From: Mansonella perstans
Taxonomy: Eukaryota; Nematoda; Chromadorea; Rhabditida; Onchocercidae
NCBI GenBank assembly: GCA_037074765.1
Contig: JBAMDO010000180.1
Span: 1 to 64,000, forward strand
Reading direction: 5' to 3'
DNA length: 64,000 nt
The position numbers and the translations under genes are program-made. Below, piece by piece: positions 1 to 13,298 of the stretch. Positions within the stretch are counted from its first letter, which is position 1; each line of letters starts with the position of its first letter. The notes beneath the pieces were generated by a model. The model worked only from the letters and a program-made list of their open reading frames with translations, was not told the origin of the DNA and did no database searches.

Positions 1-1
1 G

Positions 2-2008
2 TTCAGTCTAAATGATTTGGAAGTTTTCGACAAGAATTTATATCAGTCTTTACGTGCACTGATTCTTACAGATCCAAATGATTTCGATTCAGTAGAGCAG
101 GTTAAATTGCAAACTAATATTTTTGATTTGTTTACTAAGAATACTACTGCTAGAGTTTACAGATATGGTATATATTTTAACGTGGTTCGCGTTGTTTGAC
201 CTTGTTATATAGGCCGAACAGCGATGTTCTGGGGTACTCGAGTTGCAGTTTAGGGAACTGGAAGGACTTAAATATGAAAAGTTTTCATGTTTCCTAATGT
301 TAAATAATTCACTTGCAGTATTTCACTCTACCAGGTGACGAAAATTTCGAGCTCATTAAAGGAGGAAAGAATCGCCTGGTGACCAGTTCGAATGTAGTTC
401 AGTTTGTTAAGGTCTTTTTTTTTTGTAATTTTAGTTAAAGTTTTTACAATTGTTCTTTTTTGCTCTGGGAAATCAGTAAGGATGATAATGGTTCTCTTTC
501 TTTTTCCTAAACTTAATCGAACTTTTCGATCTAACCATTTCATTGTCACGAATGGTATTCCACTAGGAAAGGAAAGAGATTGTATGCTATTCCAGAGTTT
601 TCTGTTGGAAAAATAAAACAGTCATTCATCTAATGTGGTTTAAATCAAAGCAATTATTTGTGCACTTTCGATATATTAAAGTTATGGATCCTGCCTATGA
701 TATTTATATTCTGTATGTTACTTTACGCTCATCAAGATGTTTTCAGTTGGTAGCCCATTGGTTGCTAGTCGAAGGGGTACGGCGTGAAATGGAATCTGTA
801 CGTAGAGGCTTTGAAACCATTATTAAAATAGATGATTTAACATCTTTCACCCCTGATGAGGTTAGTTGTCATTTATAATTTATTGTCTATGCCTTATTAT
901 TACATATGCAAAGGTTTTTTTTTTTACGCTGTTTTAACACCGTATAATTTTATTTAATTGTTATTTAACTTTAAAATGCTGTATCTTGGCATCTTATTGC
1001 ACAAATAATATCAATCAATCAATCGAAATTCTGGCCTATTAGGCAGCGTATGATTTTTAAAAGCGATTAGTAGGGAAACAAGTAGTAAGTGACGGGGTTT
1101 TATTGGTAAGCAAAACATATATTCGTAATCATTACGATTTTATTTTTCTGTAATAAATATCAACTTATTGCTCTGCAGATGGAGGAACTGTTTTGTGGTT
1201 GTTCGGAAGAGACGTGGAAACGCACATGGAATGAAGCAGCATTGCAATCAGCTATAAAGCCGGATCACGGGTATACGCATGATAGCGATCAGATACGATG
1301 GCTTATACAAATGCTTGCCTCTTATGACAGTCAACAGGTTTTGTTGATTTATTTACAGCCTGAGGTCCCGTTAAAAAAAATTAATAATTTAATAGCAGTT
1401 TATAAAGAAATTAATTTTTTTAATGCAATGCAAGTCCGAGGAAAATAAGCATGTAATTTGTTTAAACATTAAAGTTTAGGATTGTAAATGTCGGTGTATT
1501 ACTACAAATGAGTAAGATTTTTTAAAGAAAGAAGGTGCTATTTATTTTGCTTGGCCATGTCTGACTCATATTTAACTCTTTTAGCTGCAGTAGTGGCTAA
1601 ATAAATAGTTTTGGTTATTCTAATTCTTAAATTGCATTACGGCAATTTTTGTTTTTGTTTGGTACAGCTGATGTCTTAATGGATTTGGTGATAACTGGTT
1701 TGGCAGGTTCGGTCTTCCACACTCTTAATTTTTTTTTGCATTTAATGTATTTTTGACTTTTGTAGCAAAGGAAATTTCTGCAATTTGTGACGGGTTCACC
1801 AAAACTTCCAGTCGGCGGTTTTCGTTCATTGAATCCGCCATTAACAGTTGTGAAAAAATCCGGTTCCTATGGAAATGGCGATGATGAACTTCCATCAGCG
1901 ATGACCTGTTACAATTATTTAAAAATTCCGGGATACAGTACTTACGAAATATTCCGGAAACGATTTGATGTTGCACTGCGTTTCATTTACAGTTTCCACC
2001 TAACGTAG
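2..2008 (+). CDS. TRIP12: TRIP12-type HECT E3 ubiquitin ligase, C-terminal part (partial at left edge)
   Basis: Ubiquitin-protein ligase; the HECT domain takes ubiquitin from an E2 onto a cysteine and passes it to a substrate. Exons read: 2-100 (open at the window edge), 319-411, 747-860, 1179-1337, 1766-2008 (stop TAG 2006-2008); all joins are phase 0 with GT/AG borders. The blocks PDHGYTHDS (exon 1179-1337) and [16 protein letters not shown] (exon 1766-2008) match TRIP12 more closely than its relative HECTD1. The catalytic Cys is codon 1907-1909, in [11 protein letters not shown]. The protein ends SFHLT, as HECT ligases do a few residues from the C-terminus. Human TRIP12 has some 40 residues between the first two exons listed. 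I could not place them with matching phases; the best candidate coding stretch is about 210-283. The residues before the SFHLT tail (RFIY) differ from the human EGQQ. Family assignment is secure; the first junction is not. Confidence 0.88.
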
Positions 2009-5000
2009 TGAAATCTTTGAAAATTTCATTAAAATTTTTTTATCTTTTTAACGCGTCTCACTGTCACTCTTGCGTGGCATATCAGCATCGTTCTTATCAC
2101 ATTTTTGAAATCAACGTTTCAAGATTATTTTCCTTAATTTGCTAAAATAGATGATGTCTTCTTTCGAGTCCACTGTTCCTTTGGGTTAACTGGTTATCAT
2201 TGTGTTTACCCTGATTCTTCGCATTTATCTGTATATTTTTGAAAAATTTTAGTGGCGAAAATTGCCTGGATTAACTGAATTGAATTTGAGCAATAGTATA
2301 ACAGTGTTTGTGATGATAGCAACAAGAATTATTTATAAATGATGATGGAAACAGCGTTAACACTTTTTTCCTTGGTGTATTTTTATCGTACCAGCTGTTG
2401 CATCATATTCTGTTCATATAATTTCAGTAGCTGTACGTGTATCATTTTTTCCTTTTAATTATGTTAGATGAATTTCTGAGCTTTCTTTTAGTGGTGCTTC
2501 CAATTGTGAATTATTGATTAACCAAACGATATTAATAGGATTATTGGGCATAATCTCACTGTCTTATCGATTATTTTCATTCTTTATTTGCTTCCGGGAT
2601 TTTGAAATTTCACGAGTATCTAAGCGGTTTTGAAATTTATCAAAATATATTGCAAATGAGTTTGAATTGTCATCGACTCCTTGATGTTAAATTTAAAGTT
2701 TAAATGTTGCCAGCAGGGTTACGGGTTAGTAGAGAAAGAGATTTTAGGTTCCTTTCATCCATGGCATATTTCTGGAAAAAGGTAAACATAAGCCATAATC
2801 CTAGAGACTATTGTTATGAGATCTTAAATTCGTTTTAAGAAATCGGTTAAACTAAAATCATCCATATTTTCTTGAAATATTTATTGCACGGTCAAATTCA
2901 TGATTTTTGTTACTTTAAGATTTCTTAAATATTTTATTATTAATTTCAAATACATGTAACTTCAATTATTTCTCCCAATAAATAAATATTAACATTATTT
3001 TTGGATTATTCAAAAATGATACATAAAAATCTTGCTGGTTTCAACATTCCTAATAATAATAATAATGTCCGAAAATTGATCGTGAATTATTATATAGTAT
3101 ATCTTGCAAAAGTACATTTTGCGTTTTTTTATATGCGCTGTGTTCCTTTTTATGTCATATTTCCAAATTTTCTATTTTCTTTCATTTAATCTTTATTAGT
3201 CTGTATGCAAAATATAGAAAAAGGATGATCGTTTTGTGTTGATATGTTGAGCAAAGGTTTTGAAAGAAAAGTTGCATTTTATTCTAATTAATATTGTGCA
3301 AAAAAGTTTATTATTGTTTCCCATGACCATATTATCATTCATTATTGCTTTTCCGAACATCAATTTATGATTTTGTCATTTGCGTGTGTTAGCAAATTTT
3401 TTGTCTTTTTAGCTTTCATCTTTTAAAAATGGTTTTATTCGAACGAAACACTTCCTTTTTCATGATTGTGAATGGAATTAAACGTTTTTTATTTTCTCCG
3501 CTCTTTCTTTTTCTCAGTGCGTGTATATTACTGACGTGATTAACGTAAATTGCGCACCCATTTTATGACAATCTTTATTATTCAGATATTATGTTAGATG
3601 GGTAGGATGGATGATTCAGACTGACAAAGAATCTAATGAAGTTATCTAGCGTGGAGAAATACAAAAAGATTAGCTTATATTCTTTAAATAGGTCAGTGAT
3701 AATACAATTAGATGATGAGATGAAGTAACGGTATGCAGTAGTGGTCCCTAATTTTGTTTCTTAACTGTTTGGCTGTTTTATTTACAGCAGAGATTGCAAC
3801 ATTCACGAAAATGATCTTTATCAATTTAAAATCAATTTTTAACTGAAAAATTTTGACATATCAATGAAAAAGAGGGCACGTCCCACATGTTTTTTATTTC
3901 ACTGCGTTTAAGATATCGAGATCCGTGTTTGAGTTCATGAGAACTATTGGTTGAGAACAACTATTATATAAAGTAGAAAGTACGAAAGAATGTACCTGTT
4001 ATCTCTCCATTATATTCTTTGAATCCAAATATTGGTGACGTTTGTTGTACAGAAAGAAAATAATGGTCAAATAGATCAATCAATCAAATGCAGATATCGA
4101 CTTGAAGAAAAAGATCTGGAAGAAAGGTTGAAATAGTGATAGCAATTATGGTATATGAACAAAAATTGGTTGTTTTGCAAAGGAGAAATCCGAAGCTCTT
4201 ATCAGATTTCCGTCTTTTTCATAAACATCGGCTAGTATTCTGATAAACCTGGTAAATTCTTATGGAAAATTACGTGTTAGAAATCATTTATCAGCCAAGA
4301 AAGGTGAATAGATTGTGTGAAATATGGATAATATATATCACAAAATAATTATACGATGATTAAAACGCATCTTACTATATGGATTTTTATGTTTTTAATT
4401 AAATGCTGTATTTCATTTTATGCAAAAAAGTACTGATTAAAATGCATTTCGGGAGAGAAAAAATTAACTAGGTGGAAAGAACATTTATTTGTAAGTGTTA
4501 TGACATTAAAAAGAATGATTTATTATGAAAATTTATGCTAACTTTTGTTTTTTCCGAGAAATGTTAAAATCTGTCAATAAGTATTAAGTTTGATATGTTT
4601 TTACGAGATTAATTGAATAAATAAATAAATTGCATCGATGTAAGAAAAAGATTTAAGAAAAGACGAATAAAAGAGGGAGAGGGAGAGGAGGTACGAATTG
4701 TTTCAGATAAGATTTTAGCATGTAGTTTATAATTATGTATTAATAAATCTATTTGAATATTATTGCTACTTTCGTTGTTATTTTTATTACTGTTCTGTTA
4801 TTATCTTTTTTAACTGTCTTTAATTTTAGAAATTTGTACAATGTAAGGCTATTTATTTATGTGTATGTATATATGTATGTATCGATATCTCTGTGTGTCG
4901 GCCAAAGATATCGATATATCTTGTACACATTGGTTGACGAAGTTTTTGGCTGTAAATTAAATCGTCGCTCCCAAATACATTTCATTTATGGCTTAGGCCT

Positions 5001-6824
5001 TTACCAAAGATTCATCAATCTTCTAGTTAATTTTATTGTTGCCTAAATGTACTTAGAGCTTAGTTTATTAATGTATGATGATACAATTTGTTAGAATTGC
5101 TATAAATCAGGGATCGGAAAGAAAAAAAAGGAAAAAGGAAAAAAAATTGGAAAAATCAAATCAAATCATAATATCCAATATTATTTTCAACGATCGATCG
5201 ATTGATTAGACCGATCTTTCAATAATCAAATAAAGCTGAGAGAGATTGGAAAAGTATGAAATATAGGAGAAAAGAAGATATTAATTTGTCTCTCAACAGG
5301 TATACTCAATCTATCTATCTATCTGTTTGGAGTGATAAATTAATGGTAAAAAGTCGAAAGAATAAAACTAGCTAATGAATAAACGAGATTTTTGATTGAC
5401 TGATTGATCATATATATTTTAACATAATTACGTTTAATTAATTGTTCATTTAAAGCTTTTTAGCTTAAAAATAAAATGAAATAAGGATTTGACAAGTCCG
5501 TTCAAAAAAGTAATGATTAACGCGGACTGTAATCAATTAATTATATTCAGCTTGCAAAGTTTCAATCATTTTCCGGACAACATCCGGAAAATGCCAATCG
5601 ATCTGTCCCTTCTTCTTTCCTGAGTGGAAATCCTTTTTATTTTAATCAATATTTAATATCCCCTGTGAATCATTATTTACTTGTATACATGTTTTTCAAA
5701 ATAAATTTTGAAATGTAAGCACGGAAATTGAGCATTACTAATTACACAATTTGATGTCATATCAAAATTACAATGAAACAATTCCATTAAAAGTTTGTCA
5801 ACTGTTAAAAAGATTTAAATTTTGATTGGAAAATTTATTTGTTTTGAGAAATACATGAAAATATTCGCGGAAGGAACATGCGAATTTTAAAGATTTTGAA
5901 ATTAAAAGGAAATTTAATTTCATCCAATCATTCCTTTATCAACGATTTCTTTTCCTATCGATGTTTAAAATTGCTAAAAGTAGATGAATCCTCGGAAAAG
6001 ATAAATATCATTCAAATATTTCCGAAATTTAGGTCTTCATCTGTTCTGCACTTTGCTTTGCTTTGGCAAATTCTAGTTAATGTGAACTATTTTCCGGAAA
6101 GAAATATTGTTGTTTGATGATATTCGTAATTTTCCCGTCTGTTTTATTGTTGAATTTATAATTTGTTGGAAGTTAACGAGGCAATTTTTTCCAAATTAAT
6201 TTGTACATTCTTTTATCTCATATTGTTTTCCGTTCCAATACTGTGCTTCATCAAATTGTGATGTACATTTTGAGAATATAGTACATGAGGTAAATTTAAT
6301 TACAGAAAAGATTATATAGACCGGTTTTTTTAGATCACAAATGTTAATTTATTTTGAAAGAAATTTGTTTTAACTTCAATTATCTCTTATATATGTGAAC
6401 GCAATAAAATTACAAAAATTATTTCTCGAAGAAATGTATTTCAATTTCAATTCCTTCAATGTAATTTTATTTTCCAATCAATTATTGCGGCTAATTGAAT
6501 AGTTTATAGTGTTTGGTGCTAAATATTCCTCGCCCCAATTGCCATTCTTTTTTGTTTCTCTTATAAATTGAATTTGATTATATAAGATCTTATAAGCTTA
6601 ATTATTTGTTCCTTTGTTTTAAAGAAAATTTTTAAATTACTATGATGCAAAGTAATTACTGAAATGAATTTAAAATGAAATACTTGCGAATTTGTTTATC
6701 GATCATATATCAAATTTTCTGACATTTTGAAAAAATTTCAATTAATGAAATATTTACTTATTTATTCTATTACGCTTTCACAAACTTTCAAATTGAAAAT
6801 TTCCACAGTTACCAGTAACAAAAT

Positions 6825-6875
6825 AATGGTAATAATAATAACAATAATAATAATGATATTAAAAATAATACCAAC
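6825..6875. repeat. Imperfect AAT/ATT trinucleotide repeat
   Basis: Runs of AATAATAAT interrupted by single changes, in non-coding DNA. Confidence 0.7.
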
Positions 6876-8269
6876 AATTTTTCAAAATTGAATTGACTTA
6901 TATTATTTATTGCAGTTCTATTATTTAGCAAAGAGGAACAATATTTATGTGAAATGGTTTAAGTTTAATATTAAAAGTATATTAGGCAATTACGATATAA
7001 TAAAACAAATAACAGTTGGAACAAATAGCAAATGAATATCATTCGAAAATACTTGGTTGTATTTGTTCGGTGTAATAAATATTTAAATGAACTGATCATA
7101 AAAAAATCAGTCAGTCAGTCAATCAATCAATTTACATGCCATTTCATATATGATTGCATAATTTAAATCGCAAATTTTTGATGTTTAAGCTAAATTTGCA
7201 TTGAAAGTTCAAGTTTTTCAACAAAAACAAAAAATAAAAATTTTATTCGTGATGACAATTAAAAATATTATTCATCTTCCTTTCCAATAAAATATCAATT
7301 GTGTTAGTTGGTGGTAATTGATGAAAAATAATTTTTAATGCATCGTTAAATTTTTGTTAAATGATTAAAAAAGAAAAAAATTAAGAAAAAATAACGACAA
7401 ACTCATCAAATTTTCAGGTGAATTCATTTAATTCTATCATTTTCTTTTTATGGCATCATTTCGATTGAAATTTACAATTTCACAAATTTACAATTTTACA
7501 ACAAATACTTCTGCCATCTGTCCATACTTCTTTAATCGGCCATAATACAACCAATCGTATGATTCTGTGCATTTTTCTACAACATTTCTCTTAACGTAAT
7601 CTCCCACCCGAAATAATTAAAATAATTATGATTGTTTAGGAATCACTTCATATCATGCAAAAGATAATAAATGTGTCCGTGTAATAGTATATTAGTAATT
7701 AAAATTTTGGAAATTTTGAGAAATTAAATCAACATAAATCAATATTTCATCATATACAATACGCAATTTCCATATTTTATTAACATTTTCATGACAATTG
7801 TTCAAATATTTAATTCAATTCAGCCATAGTTGTATATTAAATATGAACTATAAAATACAACCTTTCATTGTTTGATTGTTAAATTTTTATAATTTAAATT
7901 AGCCCAATATTGTTTGATTTTTCATCATTTCAGACTAATTAGTCTAATTTTGCTTATTTGTTCATTGATTTCAAAATATTCTAATTGATATTTCCTACTT
8001 TTTTGCATGGTATTTCGTTTACTTTTTTTCTTCGAAAAATTCAAATTAATTTTCTTCCAACCTTACTGCAACAAATTTAATTACAATTCATTTGTTTAAT
8101 TATTTATTCAGACGTTGCTAATTAATTCGTGGAGTGCTAGAAAAAAAAATGATAGTCTTTAATAAATTTCATCAAAATAAAATTTGCTTTAAATGTGCCT
8201 GAAAATAATAGTAATTATTAAATAGAGGAATATTTAATAATATTTATAAAAATATTTAATAGAATTATG

Positions 8270-8760
8270 TACACGAAAAATGCGAATATTTATACTAGTA
8301 CTCAATATCCAATAGAAACAATTGAGTATGCGAATATTTAAATAGTCGCGTAATCAAATACGCGAATATTTAAGCAGTTGTGTTATTACATATATGGATA
8401 TTTAAGTAGTCATATAAATAAGTACACGAATATTTAAATTAGCATGTAAATATGTATAAGCAGATACTCAATAGTTGGTACAAATAATTAAATATACAAA
8501 TTTTACAGTCATGTGAATACGAATATTTGATATAAATAGTTACATATACGAATATTTAGGTCATTATGTAATTAAATGTATGGATTTTTATGCCATCTTG
8601 CGAATTTATGCGCATCATTATCAATATTTAATAATAATAATTGTAATTTTGATAAATAATGATAATTAAGTCCAAGAATACTCAAATAATCATGCAAAAT
8701 AATTACACGAATACTTAGTTGTTATAATTAATAACAATAATACACGAATAATTAATTATC
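8270..8760. repeat. Degenerate tandem array with CGAATATTTA core
   Basis: The ten-base core CGAATATTTA occurs at 8283, 8331, 8363, 8427 and 8549, with one-base variants at 8520 (ending G) and near 8396 (GGATATTTAA). Weaker CGAATACTTA/CGAATAATTA copies lie near 8705 and 8740. Spacing is about 30-90 bases, with similar TAGT/AGTC tails after several copies. This looks like an old minisatellite that has drifted. Confidence 0.6.
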
Positions 8761-9319
8761 ATAATAACTTTTTCATTTTTATCACCATTTGTTTATGGAA
8801 ATATTTTGTACATATAAATAATAAATTAATAGTTGTTAATTTATTTTAAAATAAAATGGAACATTTTCATTCAATGGTAAATAAATAAATTACTTCCATC
8901 TTTTCTGTTATGTAAGTTTGATGTGATATATGTTTGAAATAAAACTAATTTTCACTGATTTAAGCATCATTTCATTTCAACAATCACTACTCATTTCCAT
9001 CAATAAATGAACAAAATTGGATCAGTTGGATCGAAAATTTCATCTTTCTTAATAACTTCTCTTTGTTCGATGACAAACTTTGCGCAAACATGTTTATTTG
9101 TTTGCTTGTTTATATATCTCTGTGTTGTGCCTGTCTTTGTATCGGTATGTATGTGTGGGTGTTATGTATTCATATAGATATGGGTGCACATCAGTTTGTT
9201 TGTATATACAAAAAATAAATAATTAATTTATAATAGGATTTGAATATACCATGAAATATGGGTTAATTCTAGCTGTAAATTAGCGCATTCATACGATTGT
9301 TTAGTGGAACATTGTATCT

Positions 9320-9412
9320 GCTATTGTTTCTGTTATCGTTGCTGATGTTGTTGTTGTTGTTACTGTTGTTGTTATTGTTATTGCTGTCGTTGTTTTTGTT
9401 GTTGTTATTGTT
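9320..9412. repeat. Imperfect GTT trinucleotide repeat
   Basis: Mostly GTT units with ATT, ACT and GCT interruptions; no coding exon supported around it. Confidence 0.75.
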
Positions 9413-12400
9413 AAATTCCATTAACATTTTACGGATAAGATGAAAGCGCGTAGAAGAAATAGGAAATGGTTTAATGGTTTTAATGATTTGGTCAAATGTG
9501 TAAACAATGACGTAGTAGTATTTGTGGACAGTGAAAATCCACTACTGTCCTCGGGAACCTTTTCCATTTGAAGTAATTAATGTTTGAAGTGTCTTCAATT
9601 CATCTATTGTTTACTCCAATGAACTTAAATACCTCTACCGTTATGGATCAGATGAAGATGTCATTGTTGTTAGAAATGGTTCAATCATTTCTTCTCAGCC
9701 AATTAATTTTTATGTTTCAAATTAAAAAAGTAACCGATAAATTATTGCAATTACCTTTTAATTCAAATATTTATGAAGAAATTTAGGAACTCAAAAAAAT
9801 TAACGAATTTTTTAAATTAATTTAAAATTAACATACTTTTATCTATTTAACATCTCATTCAATATTACCGTAGCATTTGTTTTTGATCACTGCTATCATT
9901 ATTTCTTGGATTATCCACGATGATTTCACTGGTTGAAAAAAAGCAAATATTTAAATAGTAAATGAGAAATTAGCTCATCATGACTTAATGTTCAAAAACT
10001 TTATCAAATATCTTTTGCAATCTCATTTTAAAATGTACTCAAATGTTTTGCTAATAATTAAACTATTTGATTAGTCTGCTCATTAAATTCAGGAATTAAG
10101 TGTTTTTCAACAACTGTTCTAGAGTTAATTATCAAATGCCCCTCTAATTAAACAATTATATACCATTTTTTCGTATTTATTAAATGGAAAAAACTTTCTT
10201 TTATGTTTTTTTCATTTTTTATTCGTACATTTATTTTTCAAATAACTTTTTGCAAATTAAATCATTCTTTTAAATATAATCACTAAGTAATATAATACTA
10301 ATAAACATTTCAATATCACTTATTACGAGTAAACATGATTTAAGGGAAAATACGGAAATAAAAAACGGTGGAATATTTGTTCGCTTGAATGATACGGAGA
10401 AAAAATGCCATAAGTGCTTATGTAAATAAATCATGATGGATGGATATACGCTGATAGTACAGCCCATTCATAAAATGTGGCATATCGGACTGATTCATCC
10501 TTTTGGAAAAAAATTAATTAAATTTATAAAAAAAAAATAGTTAAATCCACATAGTTTACATGTTTGCTAATGTATAAATTAAATCGCTAAGTGTCTAGGT
10601 TTGATAATTTTAAACACATTTCTTATCAGTCCAATATATGATATAGTTTATACATTGCAGGAACAGAGCAATATCCATTGCACATACATTTTTAATTACT
10701 TTAATTGGAGATTGAATATGATTATCGATCATTTATTTATAATTAATTATGCTGAAATAATTGTATGCTTTATTTATTGTTGCAACGAAAAAAAAAAGCA
10801 TTTGTACTATTTTAAATTTCTTTCCGATCTCTAATCTCTAATTGATTGTTCCCTTTCTGATATGCAATTTATGATAATAAATTTAATTTTTATTCCAACT
10901 ATTATCTATTACAAAGTTAGTTATCCATCTTTAAGTCAATGATCTTAAAAAGTCAATAAAAATGATCAGTCAATCATTTAATACCAGAAACTTTTTTCAC
11001 AGCAGTGCAATCTAATATTATTGACACATGTGATGAATCATATCAGAAATTCTTCTTCTGCTTTTTTTTTACAAATATTTTCTCCGCAGATCTATGCCCG
11101 TGTACTTTTTTAACTATTAATTTTCTCATTTTTTTTTTTTTTCTGTTTTAATTCATTTCCATTTACCATTTACATCACTTGCCAATTAAAAAACTTCATT
11201 GTTTCTGAAAAAAAAATTGCAAAATGAAATTCACATATTTCATTTTTTTATTTGTCACATTGTCACCAACATTTAATAATCATTTAATCCTTACCTATCG
11301 ACATTATAGAATAACACTTGGGAATTTGACTATTTTTTATTAATTTGCAGTAATTTCGGATAAATATTCATTATTATTATTATTTGTTAAGATAAAATAA
11401 ATATGCAATCGCTTTCCAATATCATTTAAATAAAATTCATTTTTTGATGTCATCATTCTGGCTACTATTCCCTCATGCATTAATAATTTGGGAATTCTAT
11501 GAAATTTGAAAGAAGTTTTTTTTGCCATAAATTAAGGATAATTAGCTACAATCTGCTTAAATTCAAATTGCTAGCAACATTTTTAATTTGTTGAAATTTT
11601 TTCAATTCTTTGATATCAAAATGTACTTTTTCGTAGAAAAAGCAAAAAACGAAAATAATAATTTACAGATAGTTCCTTTGCTTTGTACAAAATCATTTTT
11701 CTCAAATATTTGCGTTTTATATTAATATTATAAATAAAAAATTTTCAATTACTATATTAAAAACTGATTTTTTTCTGATTATTTAGTAATTTGTAATCTT
11801 TTTTCTAACAAAAAAAAACGCGTCAGAGTAAAATGATAAAACGAAGGGATAGATTTATGTTGCAGGATACATATCAAAATTGCATTACAGGTAATGTAGG
11901 TATCGATATATGTGACCTGTCTGTCGTGTCATCATCAGAGAGGCGACATAATGATGTTTGAAAATCTGATTGTTGCGTTGTATTAATCAATGACCTTGAT
12001 AATGATTGGTGATCGTGATCATTCGATCACCAAACTTGTCAACTGAATACTTCTTCTTTCCATATTGCACACTGAAATTTAATTTCACATTACAATCAAT
12101 AATGTTACATAGATTTTTTTGCTTTTTTTTGTTTCCGTATTTCTATAAATATTTAATCTAAATATGCGAAAATTATGCGGAGATTTGTTTAATTCTACAC
12201 GGATAGTTAACTAATTATTTTCCATATATTATTAATTAGACCTACTAGTATTATTACAATATACATCCTTATTTTTATACCCTGTCATCAGTGTTGTCAT
12301 TATGCATATTTTTTATTAATGAAAAGATATTTATTAAAAAAATTACCAGTAATACTGTCATCATCGAATGTTCATTACCATTATTGTTATTCTTATAACT

Positions 12401-13298
12401 GTTATTACTTTATTGTTAAAACTATCATAACAATAATAATTACAATTTCACTATCATTATTAATTATTATTATTACCTATGACTGTTATTATTTTTATGT
12501 TATTACAATACTTTCATGGTTATTAATTATCTTTATGTCGAATAAGTGATCGGAAAATAAATAATATTGTTCACAACCAATTTCAGATGATCAAGATAAC
12601 ATGCATGCACTTCAAAATTGAAAAAAATTAAAAGTTTTCTGAAAAAAATAATTGATATTAATTGTCAGAGTTGCTTATATTATTTGTGAGATATATTTGA
12701 ATCAAAATTTTTTGACATTTTTATTAATTACATTTTATAAATATTATGTAAGATTATTGCAATAACTCTTTTATGATTTAAATTAACTTTAAATCTTGAC
12801 TATCATTCAGTAATAAAATTTTTTTTTTTGCAAAGGAAACTATTACGACATTTCATCTTAGCTTCATCGCTATCAGTGCTTGTCAGTGATGTTCATTAAA
12901 CTGATCGATTTTCGTTTTTAACATTATCTTTTTGGTTTATATGCATATCAGCTTGCTTAATTAATTTTAATTTTGTTAAAATAATTTCAGTAATGCAGTT
13001 TCTTAAAAGGATAGCTCGACAGCAATTTTGAACTTTGAAATTACCAATTATCATAATATTATCAAATTTAACTGCAAGACATTTATCTTATGCGTAATAT
13101 TATTACTGTATGAACGCTAAGCAACGAGTAATTGGTGACGAATTGGATTCGTATCTTAATGAGTAAATTTTTTTTCTCTGACTAATGATTCAATACGAAA
13201 TAATTTTAATATACAAATAAATGCTTAATTTTATAGATTAACTGATTAGTTAATTAATTCCTATATCTTAATGTTATTAAATGGCAACTTTTTTTAAG

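Larger units (their letters stand above)
2009..13298. other. Gene-poor AT-rich stretch, 11.3 kb
   Basis: No recognisable protein-coding exon chain, tRNA or rRNA. It holds the 3' UTR of the TRIP12-like gene at its left end and, probably, the 5' flank or long 5' introns of the SAPCD-like gene at its right end. Simple repeats are scattered through it: AAT-rich near 6825-6875, a CGAATATTTA array at 8270-8760, and GTT-rich at 9320-9412. Two short open stretches end in good donor sites: 2704-2781 (26 codons, then GTAAAC) and 11833-11890 (then GTAATG). They could be 5' exons, but I recognise neither. Confidence 0.6.

Noticed and set aside
4753..5046. 97-codon hydrophobic + strand frame
   Set aside because: No ATG-context, family similarity or splice pattern; composition is that of T-rich non-coding DNA.
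5878..6117. 79-codon + strand frame in the gene-poor region
   Set aside because: No recognisable similarity and no neighbouring exons; expected by chance in this length of AT-rich DNA.
12319..12549. 76-codon Ile/Tyr-rich frame
   Set aside because: Product of imperfect ATT/TTA repeats; low complexity.
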